From Cylicocyclus nassatus (Eukaryota; Nematoda; Chromadorea; Rhabditida; Strongylidae), in assembly GCA_958299035.1 (NCBI GenBank), contig CATQJL010000305.1:37089733-37153732 (forward strand): 64,000 bases of DNA. The letters run 5' to 3'. A model generated the notes under the pieces. The model was not told the DNA's origin, ran no database searches, and saw nothing but the letters and a program-made list of their open reading frames with translations. The position numbers and the translations under genes were made by a program. Below, piece by piece: positions 34,701 to 45,658 of the stretch (positions within the stretch are counted from its first letter, which is position 1; the number at the start of each line of letters is the position of its first letter).

Positions 34701-35380
34701 AAACTGAGAATTCAAAAAAGTACTCAAAGTTGAAGTTCAGTAATCGTAATGAAACAATCACGATCAAAATTGGGACTTCTATGTGTTCGAAGCTGTTCTT
34801 CTGCATAGCTATGATTGTTCGCAAAACAAAGCACAAAAAGCACTTTTTTCAAACAACTTTTCAAAATCTAAATTCAAGTTCAGTAATATGTTCAAAGTGA
34901 ATGGTTAGATAACGAGTTCATGCCAGTACACATAGACATTTTATACGACATCACTAATCATGTATGGATATGTGACTGGCAAGGTCGCGCCAACAGGTAT
35001 ATAGCTTGGTAGCCAAGATGTAGGTTAGAACCTTAATGTGCCTGCGGCATTCTGCTCGAAGGAAACCTTTATGAGGTTATGACCTTGCAACGCGGAAGAG
35101 GGAAAACATGTAATTGAGTACATGCACCGTGTTCAAATACAGGCAAGTCTCTAGTTTTATCCCACTGATGTAAGTTTGAGAACAGGCGTCTCCAGTTCAA
35201 ACCGCTAAATTCTGATGTTTAAAGTTTGTTCGTAATTGTGTCCTGGCCTTTTACGCAAAACAGACTTTGTTAATGAAATGGAGGACCTCGAAAACACAGA
35301 AATCCCAATTTTGATCGTGATTGGTTCATTATGATTACTGAACTTCAACTTTGAGTACTTTTTTGAATTCTCAGTTTCAG

Positions 35381-35940
35381 CATATGCAAGTGCGCACCAC
35401 TTGATTTCCATCCTTTCTGAAGGACAACCTCAGCCAGACATTTTTAGCGAAGTTTGTGCAGTCACAGCAGCTGCGCAATCCCTCTACGCCTGGTTTTGAC
35501 TACTGTTCCAAGTCGATGACCAGTTATGATCTATAATACTGTCGTGTTCTCTCTCGCCGAGATTTTCCGTGCGAATTTATATTGCGGTTGTCACAGATGC
35601 TGCAGTCCATATGATTGAGATTCTCAAGAGACAATTTCTTTACAAGTGAGTCTTCCTTTTTACAAGGCGTCTACTGAAGGAAACATGGCGTCTTCTCCAG
35701 CTGTGCAGTTGAAATCGCCAGTAGTTACAAATTCGCACAGCCATTGTTTCCCTATGGATCAGTAGGCTGTTTGTCAGAACCTTGCCAACTCGTACCCTCG
35801 TGTGCTCATGTGTTTGGTATTCTTTGCTCTTCATCCGATTTTCAGAGGTTTCTTGCCGTCTTGAAAATGCTCGTAGTCAGAACCAGACGTACCTTATCGC
35901 TTTACTGCTTTACTGCTTTGTTGTCCGTTTTGTAGCTGCT
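35381..35940 (+). pseudogene. sax-2: Downstream Furry-like pieces with stops and frameshifts
   Basis: 35381-35492 reads HHLISILSEGQPQPDIFSEV; 35597-35645 reads AAVHMIEILKRQFLY, like the FRY ISMQLMQILEAKLFVY block. 35764-35815 reads AVCQNLANSYPRVLMCL, like FRY ALLSCELARMYPELTLPLF. 35850-35930 reads FSEVSCRLENARSQNQTYLI, like FRY FSEVSQRF...RQIMLTYLL. These pieces are collinear with the family but lie in different frames, with TGA near 35515 and TAG near 35757, and too little room for introns between them. I read this as a decayed part of the gene. Confidence 0.6.
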
Positions 35941-36189
35941 AAGTTTTGTTTTGCAATTTGCAGAAGATTGTTTGCAGTTAATTTGAAATAAATGTCTTGT
36001 TTCTTCATTCTTCTATCTTCTATCCATAAACGCTAGGGGTGAGAGGGAGGGGGTAAAGAACGGGGTTGAGGGTCGCGCTGAACTCTTACCCGGGGGGGGG
36101 GGTCGTATTCGGCTAATTTGGGTGGGGTTTAGAGACATAATTGGAGTTTGGAGCTTAATTAGGGCTAATTACAGTATGCCGCGGCAGAC

Positions 36190-36400
36190 TTGCGGAGCAG
36201 AAAATGGCAGGGCTCCGGAGCAGAAAATGGGAGGTCTCCGGGGCAGAAAATGGGAGGTATCCGGAGCAGAAAATGGGAGGTCTCCGGAGCAGAAATGGGA
36301 GGTCTCCGGAGCAGAAATGGGAGGGCTTCGGCGGACGAGTGGCAGACCCACCGCTGGGGAAACGCCGCGACCCTGCCATTTCTCCGGCGGAGGGGTCCTA
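36190..36400. repeat. 22-bp minisatellite, array 2
   Basis: Copies of GGAGCAGAAAATGGGAGGTCTCC (22-23 bp) run from about 36196 to 36330, followed by ATTTCTCCGGCGGAGGGGTCC. That last word is the inverse of the CCCCTCCGCCGG word left of array 1 (32815-33240). The two arrays flank the Furry-like pieces. Confidence 0.8.
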
Positions 36401-36419
36401 TCCGCTGTCTGAGTAGGAG

Positions 36420-36945
36420 TTTGAAACGCAATACGTACCGGGGTTGAACAGACGATTTTTCGTATAAATCGAGTAATTGCAGAGTGTGGCTTAAAAAGTA
36501 TGTTGCTTGTCTCGCATTGCAACAGAGACAGCTTACCAGATGTTCATAAGGAATGGATAAATCTACATCAAAATAAATTGCTCTTAGAGGGTTCTGCAGA
36601 GCGATACCGTCATTATAGTAAGGCAACAAAACAAAGTCTTTATGCAATGATTTTATTCAAGTAGTTAGCATTTTGAAGCAAGGAGCTGCCGTCTTCGCCA
36701 GCATAGTTACTAGTGCTACATGCGGCGCTTTTTACGCTGCTGCGACTCTTAGTGAGACTAGGTTATCTTGAACATTACTTACAAATTACAGTAAGAGGTG
36801 ACACACATTGTGGTACTTGCATTTTTTCCTAACAATCTGATAATCGAATTTTAGCAAATCATGAAAGTCGAATGATTTTATTTGTGTGATTGAATAAATC
36901 ATTCTAAAAGTTTAAATAATCGTATGTTGACTTTATTTTTTGACT
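36420..36945. other. No recognised feature
   Basis: AT-rich; no gene or repeat seen. Confidence 0.4.
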
Positions 36946-36949
36946 AGCT

Positions 36950-38037
36950 GGCTTACCCGGCTCCGCCGTATCCGGACCAAACTTGGCACACATACACTTC
37001 GGGCCCCGGCGGGTGTCACAGTCCACTTTTCGTTATCGATCGATGTCGATTTTACCGATTTTTATCGATTTTTTTGCAGAGTTCACCTACAGGGCTAGGA
37101 GTTGGCACAGGGGGGTAATCGAGCATGGGGATTCCGAATACAATATTAGTTTTCAGAATTATCTATTACTTTTATTGATTTTATCGATTTTTTGTAAATT
37201 TTGACATGCGCGGCTGGGATTTTGCACAGGGGGGTAATCGAGCATGCTGATTACGAACACAATATTAGTTTTCAGGATCGTCCATTACTTTTATCAATTT
37301 TATCGATTTTTTTGTAAAGTTTGACCTGCGGGGCTGGGAGTTTGCACAGGGGGTAATCGAGCATGCAGATTACGAATACAATATTAGTTTTCAAGATCGT
37401 CCATTACTTTTATCGATTTTATCGATTTTTTGAAAATTTGAGCTAGGGGGCTGGAATTAATTTGGCACAGGGGTGTAATCGAGCATGCTGATCACCCCCC
37501 TTGGGGATGATCAGCATGCTCGATTACCCCCCTGTGCCAACTCCCAGCCCCCTAGCTCAAACTTTGCAAAAAAATCGATAAAATCGATAAAAGTAATCGA
37601 TAATCCTGAAAACCAATATTGTATTCGGAATCCCCATGCTCGATTACCCCCCTTTGCGAACTCCCAGCCCCGTAGCTCAAACTTTGCAAAAAATCGATAA
37701 AATCGATAAAAGTAATCAATAATCCTGAAAACCAATATTGTATTCGGAATCCCCATGCTCGATTACCCCCCTGTGCCAACTCCCAGCCCCGTAGCTCAAA
37801 CTTTGCAAAAAAATCGATAAAATCGATAAAAGTAATTCGATAATCTTGAAAACCAATATTGTATTCGGAATCCCCATGCTCGATTACCCCCCCTGTGCCA
37901 ACTCCCAGCCCCGTAGGTGAACTTAGCAAAAAAATCGATAAAAATCGATAAAATCGATATCGATCGATGGCGAAAAGTAGCCTATGACACGCGCCGGGGC
38001 CCGAAGTGTATGTGTGCCAAGTTTGGTCCGGATCGGT
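36950..38037. repeat. Large palindrome built of ~122-bp tandem units
   Basis: Units with GGGGGGTAATCGAGCATG, GAATACAATATTAGTTTTCA and TTTTATCGATTTTTTTG repeat about four times up to 37497. They then repeat about four times inverted (CATGCTCGATTACCCCCC, AAAAATCGATAAAATCGATA) to 37975. The outer ends also pair: TCCGGACCAAACTTGGCACA at the left, TGTGCCAAGTTTGGTCCGGA at the right. A GACA microsatellite (38078-38113) and TTATATATAAG follow the right end, which suggests a transposon terminus. The family is not identified. Confidence 0.8.
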
Positions 38038-38077
38038 TCAGAAATGGAATTTTCTATTCGGAACATACGTACACACA

Positions 38078-38082
38078 GACAT

Positions 38083-38113
<31 letters not shown>
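38078..38113. repeat. (GACA)n microsatellite
   Basis: About eight copies of GACA follow the right end of the palindrome and precede CATTCAGCTTTATATATAAG. Confidence 0.85.
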
Positions 38114-38117
<4 letters not shown>

Positions 38118-38139
38118 TTCAGCTTTATATATAAGATTC

Positions 38140-39870
38140 TCTGTATAATCGAGATTGAATGAATTCGATTCTTGCTTGTTTTGATTACTCTAATATTCGA
38201 TTCGCTTTGAAGTACATCATGAGCATTAAAACCGAAATCCTGCTTGTCAAAGTAGTTTGGCTAAAGTTGCGAACAGTACGGCCTTTCAAAGAGTACAATA
38301 AAAGACTGGTCAAGCTTGCAAAAAACATGTTAGTGAATATTTATGGTTTTGAAAATTCCTAGAAGTTTTGCACTGCCTTAGTCAAGATCACTGTCCCTTC
38401 GGGTATACTTCCTATCCATCTTTATGACGTTTCTTCGTCGCTAAAACTGTCCGTAGACTATACCACCGAGGAAGCCTGTAAGCTATTGCCCCTAACTGGA
38501 GTGCTACCAATAGGAAGGTGCGTGACTTATTTGTAAAGAATTGCTAAATTAAGATGGGCTTTCCTTATAGGTTTAACTACAATTCTCAACTATGGACTTG
38601 TTTAATGAATGGCAGTATTCTGCTTACTAGAAATTTGCTTTTCATATGATCAGTGATGCTGTAGAAGCTGCATAGAAGAGCATGGTCAAAGCAAGCAATT
38701 TTTGAAAAAAATTGAGGAATGTTTTATTGCTGATAAAGGCGCCGGCGTGCTCGGTTACGTCGCTTTCTGCGTTTATCATGGCATTCACTACTTTATCCAC
38801 TTCCCGCTATCAAGATTGTATCAGAAAATTGTCCAATCTATGTAGTGGTGCATTTTTAATCTTTGCAATTAGCAAAAATGAAAGCAAGGCATTCCCGATG
38901 CTGTCAACGAGTTTCGGGTTTTTCGAGATGCAAATGCGGAGAACTTTACTAAAAATCCAGAAAACATAAACGGGGCGCCAATGCACATGTGCAGATTAAG
39001 CTAGGCGCAGAGATATTTGAGTCTGAGCCTCAGTGCATACATACAGTTACAAACATCAACTTGTAGCTCATTCGTTGATCGCACGAACTGGACATCACTA
39101 CGGAGCACGCGCCGCGAGGTAAAACGCTTGCCCCAGTACAAATTCGCCATTGTACAGATCGTGCTCTCGCAACATTTTAGCCGTGCCGCACTGGTCCGCA
39201 GCGTTTGCCGCAGCGTTTGAGCAGTCCGTGCGGTCAACGAATCAACGATGCATTCGAATTTATAAATATGGAGGACTTCGTGCTAACCTTTCTAAGTGGT
39301 AGCGGAGTCTTTTGATGTGGAGCTTTTGGAGCTGGAAGAGGCATCTGCAAATATGTCTGTCAACACTAGTTGTGGAATCCAGTGCAATTCAATCCTTTCT
39401 TAGTCCAGAAGTTAATCTACAAAAGGAGTATAACCGCTTGGATTAGTGTTTAACCGATGGACGTTTTATGTGCCGTCTTAAGAAAGCCAAATCGATAATC
39501 GAAGATTTAAACGATCACCTTTGCAGGTTATGTGCTCAAAAATTGTAAAAAAAGCGTTACCTGTCAATTTTACCGATGCCGGAGACTTCAGTAAGTTGAA
39601 AAAAAAAGAGGGGGCTTTAATATGTTTTTTGAAAGCGAAAAGAAAGAGGCAAGCGCTAGATTTCCCACTTGCAAGTGCATATTTTCCTTTCCAAGGGGAT
39701 TAGGAAACCGGACCAAAGTTGTTGGTCTACATCTGGCCTTTACTTAAAGATGAGAATTGATCCGATGTATCTTGAGTGCCGCTGCCTTCATTCTCCGTTT
39801 AAAGGCGATGTGAAGCGAAATGCTAGCATTGATTGAAAGACGGCGAATTTGCGACATGCATCGGCCATCA
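38140..39870. other. No firm gene
   Basis: The minus strand at 38710-38950 has a protein-like frame (KLVDSIGNALLSFLLI ... VVNAMINAESDVTEHAG) broken by two consecutive stops near 38808-38813. 39000-39240 is GC-richer with an open minus frame (ANLYWGKRFTSRRVLRSD). Neither has a recognised domain or paired splice sites. Confidence 0.3.
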
Positions 39871-39879
39871 AAACCTCCT

Positions 39880-40150
39880 CTCTATCATAACTTATAATAA
39901 CGGGCTAAGGTTTTTTTACGTCTTTTTTGTGTGTTTATGTCTGTCCGTTACGAAATTCGAGGAGCGTGTTCCAGCCAACATGCAGATCCCAAATTTTGCA
40001 TGGTGCATGCTAACAGCGCAAGTCCACTATGCAAAAGCACAAGCGGATCCGCTGAGTGGATCCCTTAAAAATTGCGCGTCAAACGGATCCACTTGGCTTC
40101 TGGCCAGCAAAATTGGACCTATATCACTATTTTTTGCGAAGTTGTGGATA
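39880..40150. repeat. Dispersed repeat, copy 2
   Basis: A diverged direct copy of 19980-20230 (GTTCCAGCCAAC, AAATTTTGCATGGTGCATGC, CTTCTGGCCAGCAAA). It ends exactly where the Tc1-like element begins. Confidence 0.6.
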
Positions 40151-42085
40151 TAGTGCGGTTCATAATTATTAGGTTGTAGAAAAAGTTCTGCCAATCTTTC
40201 TCGTAAACACCAAAAATGAATGCGAACGCAAGGGGCTGGTTTGCAATGTGTTCTTAGTGTGCGGTGGCCCCAGCTACTTAACACGTTCAGCTCGAAAAAA
40301 TGACGATCAATTAGGAAAAAAAGCCCAAAAAAGGACAAAAGATCCATAGCGCTCAGCTCGGCGGAAGGGCATATTTTTCATATTATGGACGCGCACAACC
40401 TCCAGAAGCTTGACCTAAAATTCCGTATTATACTCTGTGTATTGGCTAGGTGAAGCAATATCCGAAAATTACTTGCTCCGGTATTTGGGTCTTTTTGCAA
40501 GCAAGATATAACTCATTGAATTCAAAGTTTAAAAAATCGAACTCCCCACTTGTTTTGAAGCGCAGCTAGCTCGCTTTTTGGAAAAGAGCATCTGTAACAT
40601 ACCTAATCAGTAGCCTAAGGTTGTTAGTATAAATGACCAAAATATCGCTGATTGACAGCCATTCATGATGAAGGTATAAATAAAACAATTTAGCTTAGCG
40701 TCTATTGGCAAAACTTTCTTCACAACCTACTATACTAAACTCCAAATTTCAGAAGTTTCTGGACTATTTGGAAGAAACTCAAAAGCCACTGGTACCACGC
40801 GAAGGAGCACAGTCAAGAATGGAAATCGATGTCAATTTTAGGAGGTGTTTTTAAGCCTAATGCGAACTTTGAGCGAATTCATAATTATACGAACACCTCA
40901 AATAAAGTCCATTTCTCATTCGCAAGTGCAATCTTTCGAGTGCAAATCTTTTGTAGAGTTACTTTGACAAAGTCTGAAACATTGCTACACATTGAACCCA
41001 ATGCAGTTCAAAAAAGGATTACTTATTCCAGATGGCTCTAAATGCTTTTGGAGTCATTGCGCTTCAAAAACGTCCGTTTTTTTTTGTGGTTTACGCGCTC
41101 TAACTAGCTTTTGCCAAGTCTGTGAAATGAAATGAGCTCCATCGATAGATTTATTGTTTGGAGCCTATTTGGAAAAACCTTTGCATTTTCGTGCCGTTTT
41201 TCACCAGGTTCCAACCTTACTCTAGAGTTGGCACGATTTCGAGCCTCAAAACCCAGCTTCTGTCTCGCGCAAACATTTGATATGAAGCAGCTGCGCTGTT
41301 TGCATGATGATGTATCCATACTAAAGTTTTCGGTAATTTGCACAGCTTGTCTTGAGGCTACGGAGCTATAAACAGATAAAGGGAGGACTGCAATAATAAA
41401 AACAGTGGTTTTGGTGAAATGACGCCTGCGTAGCCAGAACGAATGCTCCACGTTGCTGATTTAATCCAGCCAAATACACTGTCCTGTGAACTTCTACATA
41501 CTATGTGCTTACTCATTGTAGGGCTTTGGGAGCTGAGTGTTGAGACTCGAAATCGTGCCAACTCTAGGATAAGGTTGGAACTTGGTTGAAAACGGCACGA
41601 AAATGCAAAAAATTTCCGACCGCCAAACAAAATATCTATCTATGGAGCTTACTTCATCTCACAGACTTGGTAAAAGCTAGTTAGAGTGCGTAAACCACAA
41701 AATAAACGGACGTTTTTGGAGCACAATAACCCCAAAAGCATTTAGAGCCGTCTGGAATAAGTAACGCTAATCTTTTTTAACTGCAATGGGTTCAGTGTGT
41801 AGTATATGTTTCAGACTTTGTTACTGTAACTCTACAAAGAATTTGGACTTGAAACATTGCATTCGCAATTGGAAAATGTTTGTTTGAGGCGTTCATATAA
41901 CTATGAACCGCTCAAAACTCGCATTAGGCGCAAAAAAATCTCTTAAGATTGACATCGATTTCCACCTTGTGGATCTTATATCGTTTTCGGCTATGCTCTT
42001 TCGCGTGAACGGCTTCTTGAGTTTCTTCCAAATAGTCCACAAATTTCTAAAATTTGGGGTGCTCCTATAATTATGAACCGCACTG
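40151..42085. mobile_element. Tc1-like palindromic element, split by a mariner-type insertion
   Basis: The left end TAGTGCGGTTCATAATTA and the right end TATAATTATGAACCGCACTG are inverted and flanked by TA on both sides. The arms pair over about 650 bp around a centre near 41400: GTTCCAACCTTACTC...GAGTTGGCACGATTTCGAG on one side, the inverse at 41530-41600 on the other. No transposase is present. The left arm is interrupted after 18 bp by the element at 40169-40730. Confidence 0.75.
40169..40730. mobile_element. Mariner-type element nested in the Tc1-like element
   Basis: It starts TTAGGTTGTAGAAAAAGTTC and ends GCAAAACTTTCTTCACAACCTA, inverted and flanked by TA. It lies at an internal TA of the host element: outside it, TTCATAATTA and ACTCCAAATTTCAGAAGTTT continue the sequence expected from the intact right arm. 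No open transposase frame. Confidence 0.7.
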
Positions 42086-42089
42086 TATG

Positions 42090-42942
42090 TTTGACAAGCT
42101 ATTGTGGAAGGGGTGAGTGACTTTTTATACGATGAGCAATTCCGGTGCGAGGTGTGAACACCTACGGTTGTGTCAAGTCTTGCATCTCCGTGCCTAGTAT
42201 ACTGTAGAGAGAGGGGGGGGGGGAAGGGAACTTTTCATACGAATGCCTCCACATCATCTTTTGGCAAAGATCCAGTAAAAACTGGCACCATGTTTGGGCC
42301 TGCTGGCTTCAATCCAAAAAAAACATCTAGATTGCTTTTGCAGTACCGCGAATTTGGATAAATTTGGAAAACTTGGATACTGGAATCAAAAAGTGTTTTG
42401 CTGTGAAAAATAACACTGTGATCGTTCCACTTACGAATTTTTTAATATTCAACTCAACATAATTCGGTTTCTTTTGCAAACGTTTTGAACTGATTTGAGT
42501 ATTGTCACATGCCTCTCCGACACCTTTCAGCATGATTTGGAAGTGTTACTCTTCCCATAGGGGATACTGGAGGGGAAGACGGTCAAGAGGCGCGATTTTT
42601 CTGGATGTCATCAAGTTGAAAGTCCAGATGCTATGGGGAAATTCAAAAAGTGCCGGATAAAGTTTATTGGCTTACTAGCTATTTGAAGTAACCACTTGAT
42701 AAGTTTGACGACTTTTGCTAGAAAACTGACAGAAATATTTGCAAAATTGCTGTTAACTGCATTTTTATGTGTTTTTGACCTTTAACAATTTTGTTTGAAA
42801 TCGATTTCAAGTGAGATTGAACCATCCCTAAATTCCCTAATATATTTCTTTCGAAATTTCAAGTAATTCTGAAACCTCATAAAGCACTAAATATGTGCTA
42901 TATGCTGCCCATCTGGCAATAGGAATCGCGCATCTTGACATA
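42090..42942. other. No gene; G-rich tract and diverged repeats
   Basis: A G run at 42210-42223 next to AACTTTTCATACGAATGC is shared (inverted) with 43580-43740. Otherwise nothing is recognised. Confidence 0.35.
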
Positions 42943-42950
42943 TCTACACC

Positions 42951-43318
42951 CAGTGGCGTACCCAGGATTTCGGCTCGGGGAGGGAGGGGGGCGGCAAAAA
43001 AATTTTTCAAATGAAGGTGCGTGGCGTTAGCCACACTCCGAAAATTTTTTAGGGGGGCTCCTCAACAACTTTGCGGGCCCGCAACCCCTGAAATCTGGAA
43101 AAAGGGGGCGTGGCTGACGCCACGCCCCCGAAAAAAATTTTTTTATAAGGGTAATTTGAGTTTTTAAAAAATTTAAAAAAATATTTTGATTGTTTACAAA
43201 AATAAACAAGTCATTTGCGCATTTTTATAACTCATGTAAGTAACTTTCAAAAATTTCGCGACCCATTCTCGGGGGGGGGGGGGGCGCCCCCCCCCAGCCC
43301 CCCCTCGGTACGCCACTG
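42951..43318. mobile_element. hAT-type MITE, copy 1 (368 bp)
   Basis: It starts CAGTGGCGTACCCAGGAT and ends TCGGTACGCCACTG. TCTACACC is duplicated exactly at 42943-42950 and 43319-43326 (8 bp). The inside has GGTGCGTGGCGTTAGCCAC, poly-A/T stretches and G or C runs near the end. This is the best-preserved of four copies here (others at 58420, 60799 and 61683). Confidence 0.9.
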
Positions 43319-43326
43319 TCTACACC

Positions 43327-44750
43327 CATTGGAGGGCATGCGACTCGATAAAGCGAACTATTCATTACCACAATTGTGCCAGCTGTTTGCGAAAATGAAT
43401 TCGCTGTGGCCTGAATCTTTACTATAATACGCTATTTCAACCCGATAAGCTTTATACAACAGATAAAATCAAGATATTCTTTAGTTTACGCATTTTTGAT
43501 AATAAACGTTTCATTTTAGTCCATTGTAATCGATAAATGGACGTATTACCAGCACCCTAGCACACGCTAGAAGGTCAAAGTGATCGGGGAGCGTTCGTAT
43601 GAAAAGTCCCCCTCCCCCCCTCCCCTAACCTAGGCGGAGTGGAGAATCTTACTCATTACGTGGATGGAGGGGGCGATGTAGGTGTGAGGTAGGTGCGAAG
43701 GCTAGGTGCGAATTCCCCGATCGTATGAAAAGTCCCTCCCCCCCCCTTGGGGTGGAAGCCATGGACTCTAGCCCACAAAATTGAATTAAATTTGACTACT
43801 TCACGAAGATGGCGCCAAAAAGAATTGGTTGCGTAAATGTTCAATCTACCAAGATTTTACGTGATCATTTGAGGAAACTTTTGCACAGAGATGTAGCCCA
43901 CGGTGGTTATTGTCGTTATGGCGACTACCAGGCCATGAAAAGTTCAAAAACCAATTCAAAATTCCATTTATACTTCACGAAAAAATTTCATCCAAGCGAA
44001 AACACCGATTTTACACAAAAAAGGTCTAGGAATGGGAATCATTCGTGATAGCCTGCATAGCGTGGTGAGTTTCACTGTCACCATTATGGGGGAATGAGTA
44101 AGGCATACAGAAAATAGGGTCAGTTGAGCCTCTGCGAAGCAGAGGTGACGCACTGGTGTGTATACACAGAGTCCACAAAACACTCAAATTTCTTAGAAGC
44201 GAAATTCAGCTTGAATGGGCAGCATAGCACTTCGACTACAGTATTATGTCAAATGCACTGCATGGTCGTTCCGTACGATAATTTGATCAGGTGGATGCAT
44301 GTTGCAATATTCACCGTCCCTTCTTTCTTTATCAAAAGGATTGCTCCAGCGCACAATAACCTGCTGAGACAACTTTACCGAACAGCGCTTACTGGGGCCT
44401 TCGATGTTAGAAGTGCGCATTGCCACACCATTTTCGCACAAAAAAAGAAGTTTACTGGAAACGGGATATCAAGGTGGGGAGGGGTATATCATATATCAAC
44501 GATTTTCCTCAATAAGCTGAGCACAATGCTCTTTTAGATCAAAAGTGGTGCATCCTGTGAATTGAAGCGTACGTATTTTCGGCGTTTTGTGTGACCGCGA
44601 AATCAAGGAAATATCGCGACATCTGCGGAGATTTTGCAAGTTCTGTGAACGGTACCATGTATTCTAGAGAAAATTGTACAAACGGCGATGTTGGCGCACG
44701 CAAAAGTAGGACTGATTTATAGGATAGAGTGTTTACTATACGCCATGTTT
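43327..44750. other. No gene; short repeat pieces
   Basis: 43580-43740 contains an inverted pair CGTATGAAAAGTCCC with C and G runs. Open frames such as 44124-44537 show no domain. Confidence 0.35.
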
Positions 44751-44766
44751 TATGTTGAAAAAAAAA

Positions 44767-44866
44767 GCAGAGTTAGTCAAGTCGTTAGTGCTCCATATAA
44801 CATTACCGTGCTGAAGGTCACGGTTCGATTCCACCCTGAGCCTAATTTCTGCGACAAAAATTCTGC
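44767..44866 (+). promoter_or_regulatory. tRNA-like 5' head of the outer RTE LINE
   Basis: It has an A-box-like TAGTCAAGTCGTTAGTGC near 44774 and a B-box GGTTCGATTCC at 44822-44832. GCAGAGTT at the start can pair with AATTCTGC at 44859-44866, with one G-U pair. The inner copy at 50207 has the same layout and spacing. This suggests an internal RNA polymerase III promoter derived from a Leu/Ser-type tRNA (inference). Confidence 0.6.
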
Positions 44867-45141
44867 TCACAATTCCAGCGTCAGGCTGCCCTTTCAAAGA
44901 AGGGCATGCGACAAGCCGGCTGAGAAATACCCCGTTGCATCAAATATGCAGACATGTCGCATAGCGAATCCCGGGTAAAGGCTAGGGCGTCCCCGGAAGC
45001 GACACGCATTCGAGCCCGACGAATGCAAATAGTGGGCGAGGGTTACCGTCTTAGCAAGGTGAATGGGGACGGCTAAAGCGGCTAGTTTACCAGAGGCAAC
45101 GATCCAAGGCATCGCAGACTCTCCGTCTAGCTACCATCAAT

Positions 45142-45658
45142 ATGGGTACACTCACTTCTCATTCTCGAGAGTTAGCAGATCTTCTGAAGAGACGGCGAGT
45201 TGATGTAGCCTGCATACAGAAAACGAAGTGGAGCGGGGCAAAGTCACGCGGCATCGGAGATAGATATAAGCTCCTCTACAACGGTGCCATCTGCACCAGA
45301 AACGGGGTTGGCATAGCTGTCTTGAAGACTCTAAGGTGTAATATAATTGGCGTTGAGCGCATAAGCGATCGTCTGATGAGCATAAAGCTAGATACCGGGA
45401 AACAGGTCCTACGAGTAATCACTGCCTATGCGCCACAGGTTGGATGTAAGGATGATGAAAAGGACACTTGATGACCACATCAGTTCAGTTCCACTGGACG
45501 AGACACTCCTGCTAAGAGCGGAACTCAACGGACACGTGGGAGAAAGGCGAGAAGCCGGGAAATGTCACGGAAGCCACGGATACGGAATATGCAATGAAGA
45601 AGGTGAGCGCATTCTGGAATTCGCCTCAGGCCATAATTTGGTCTTGGCGAACACATAA
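45142..45658 (+). pseudogene. Endonuclease of the outer RTE LINE
   Basis: Two overlapping frames (45142-45471 and 45428-45658) cover most of an AP-type endonuclease: ELADLLKRRRVDVACIQK, NGVGIAVLKT, RVITAYAPQ and LNGHVGERREAGKCHGSHG. One frameshift near 45455 separates them. The region aligns throughout with the inner element at 50580-51080. Confidence 0.75.

Noticed and set aside
36122..36647. Open frames of 70-160 codons on both strands
   Set aside because: Same cause: the second 22-bp minisatellite array. No domain and no splice structure.
37485..37929. Repeated open frames on both strands
   Set aside because: They are generated by the ~122-bp tandem palindrome, with repeated text on both strands and no gene signature.
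38078..38113. (GACA)n as a CRISPR-like or regulatory array
   Set aside because: Simple microsatellite at the end of a repeat element.
44820..44835. GGTTCGATTCC as a sign of a tRNA gene
   Set aside because: The surrounding sequence is the 5' head of a LINE and is shared with a second LINE copy; a normal cloverleaf does not form.
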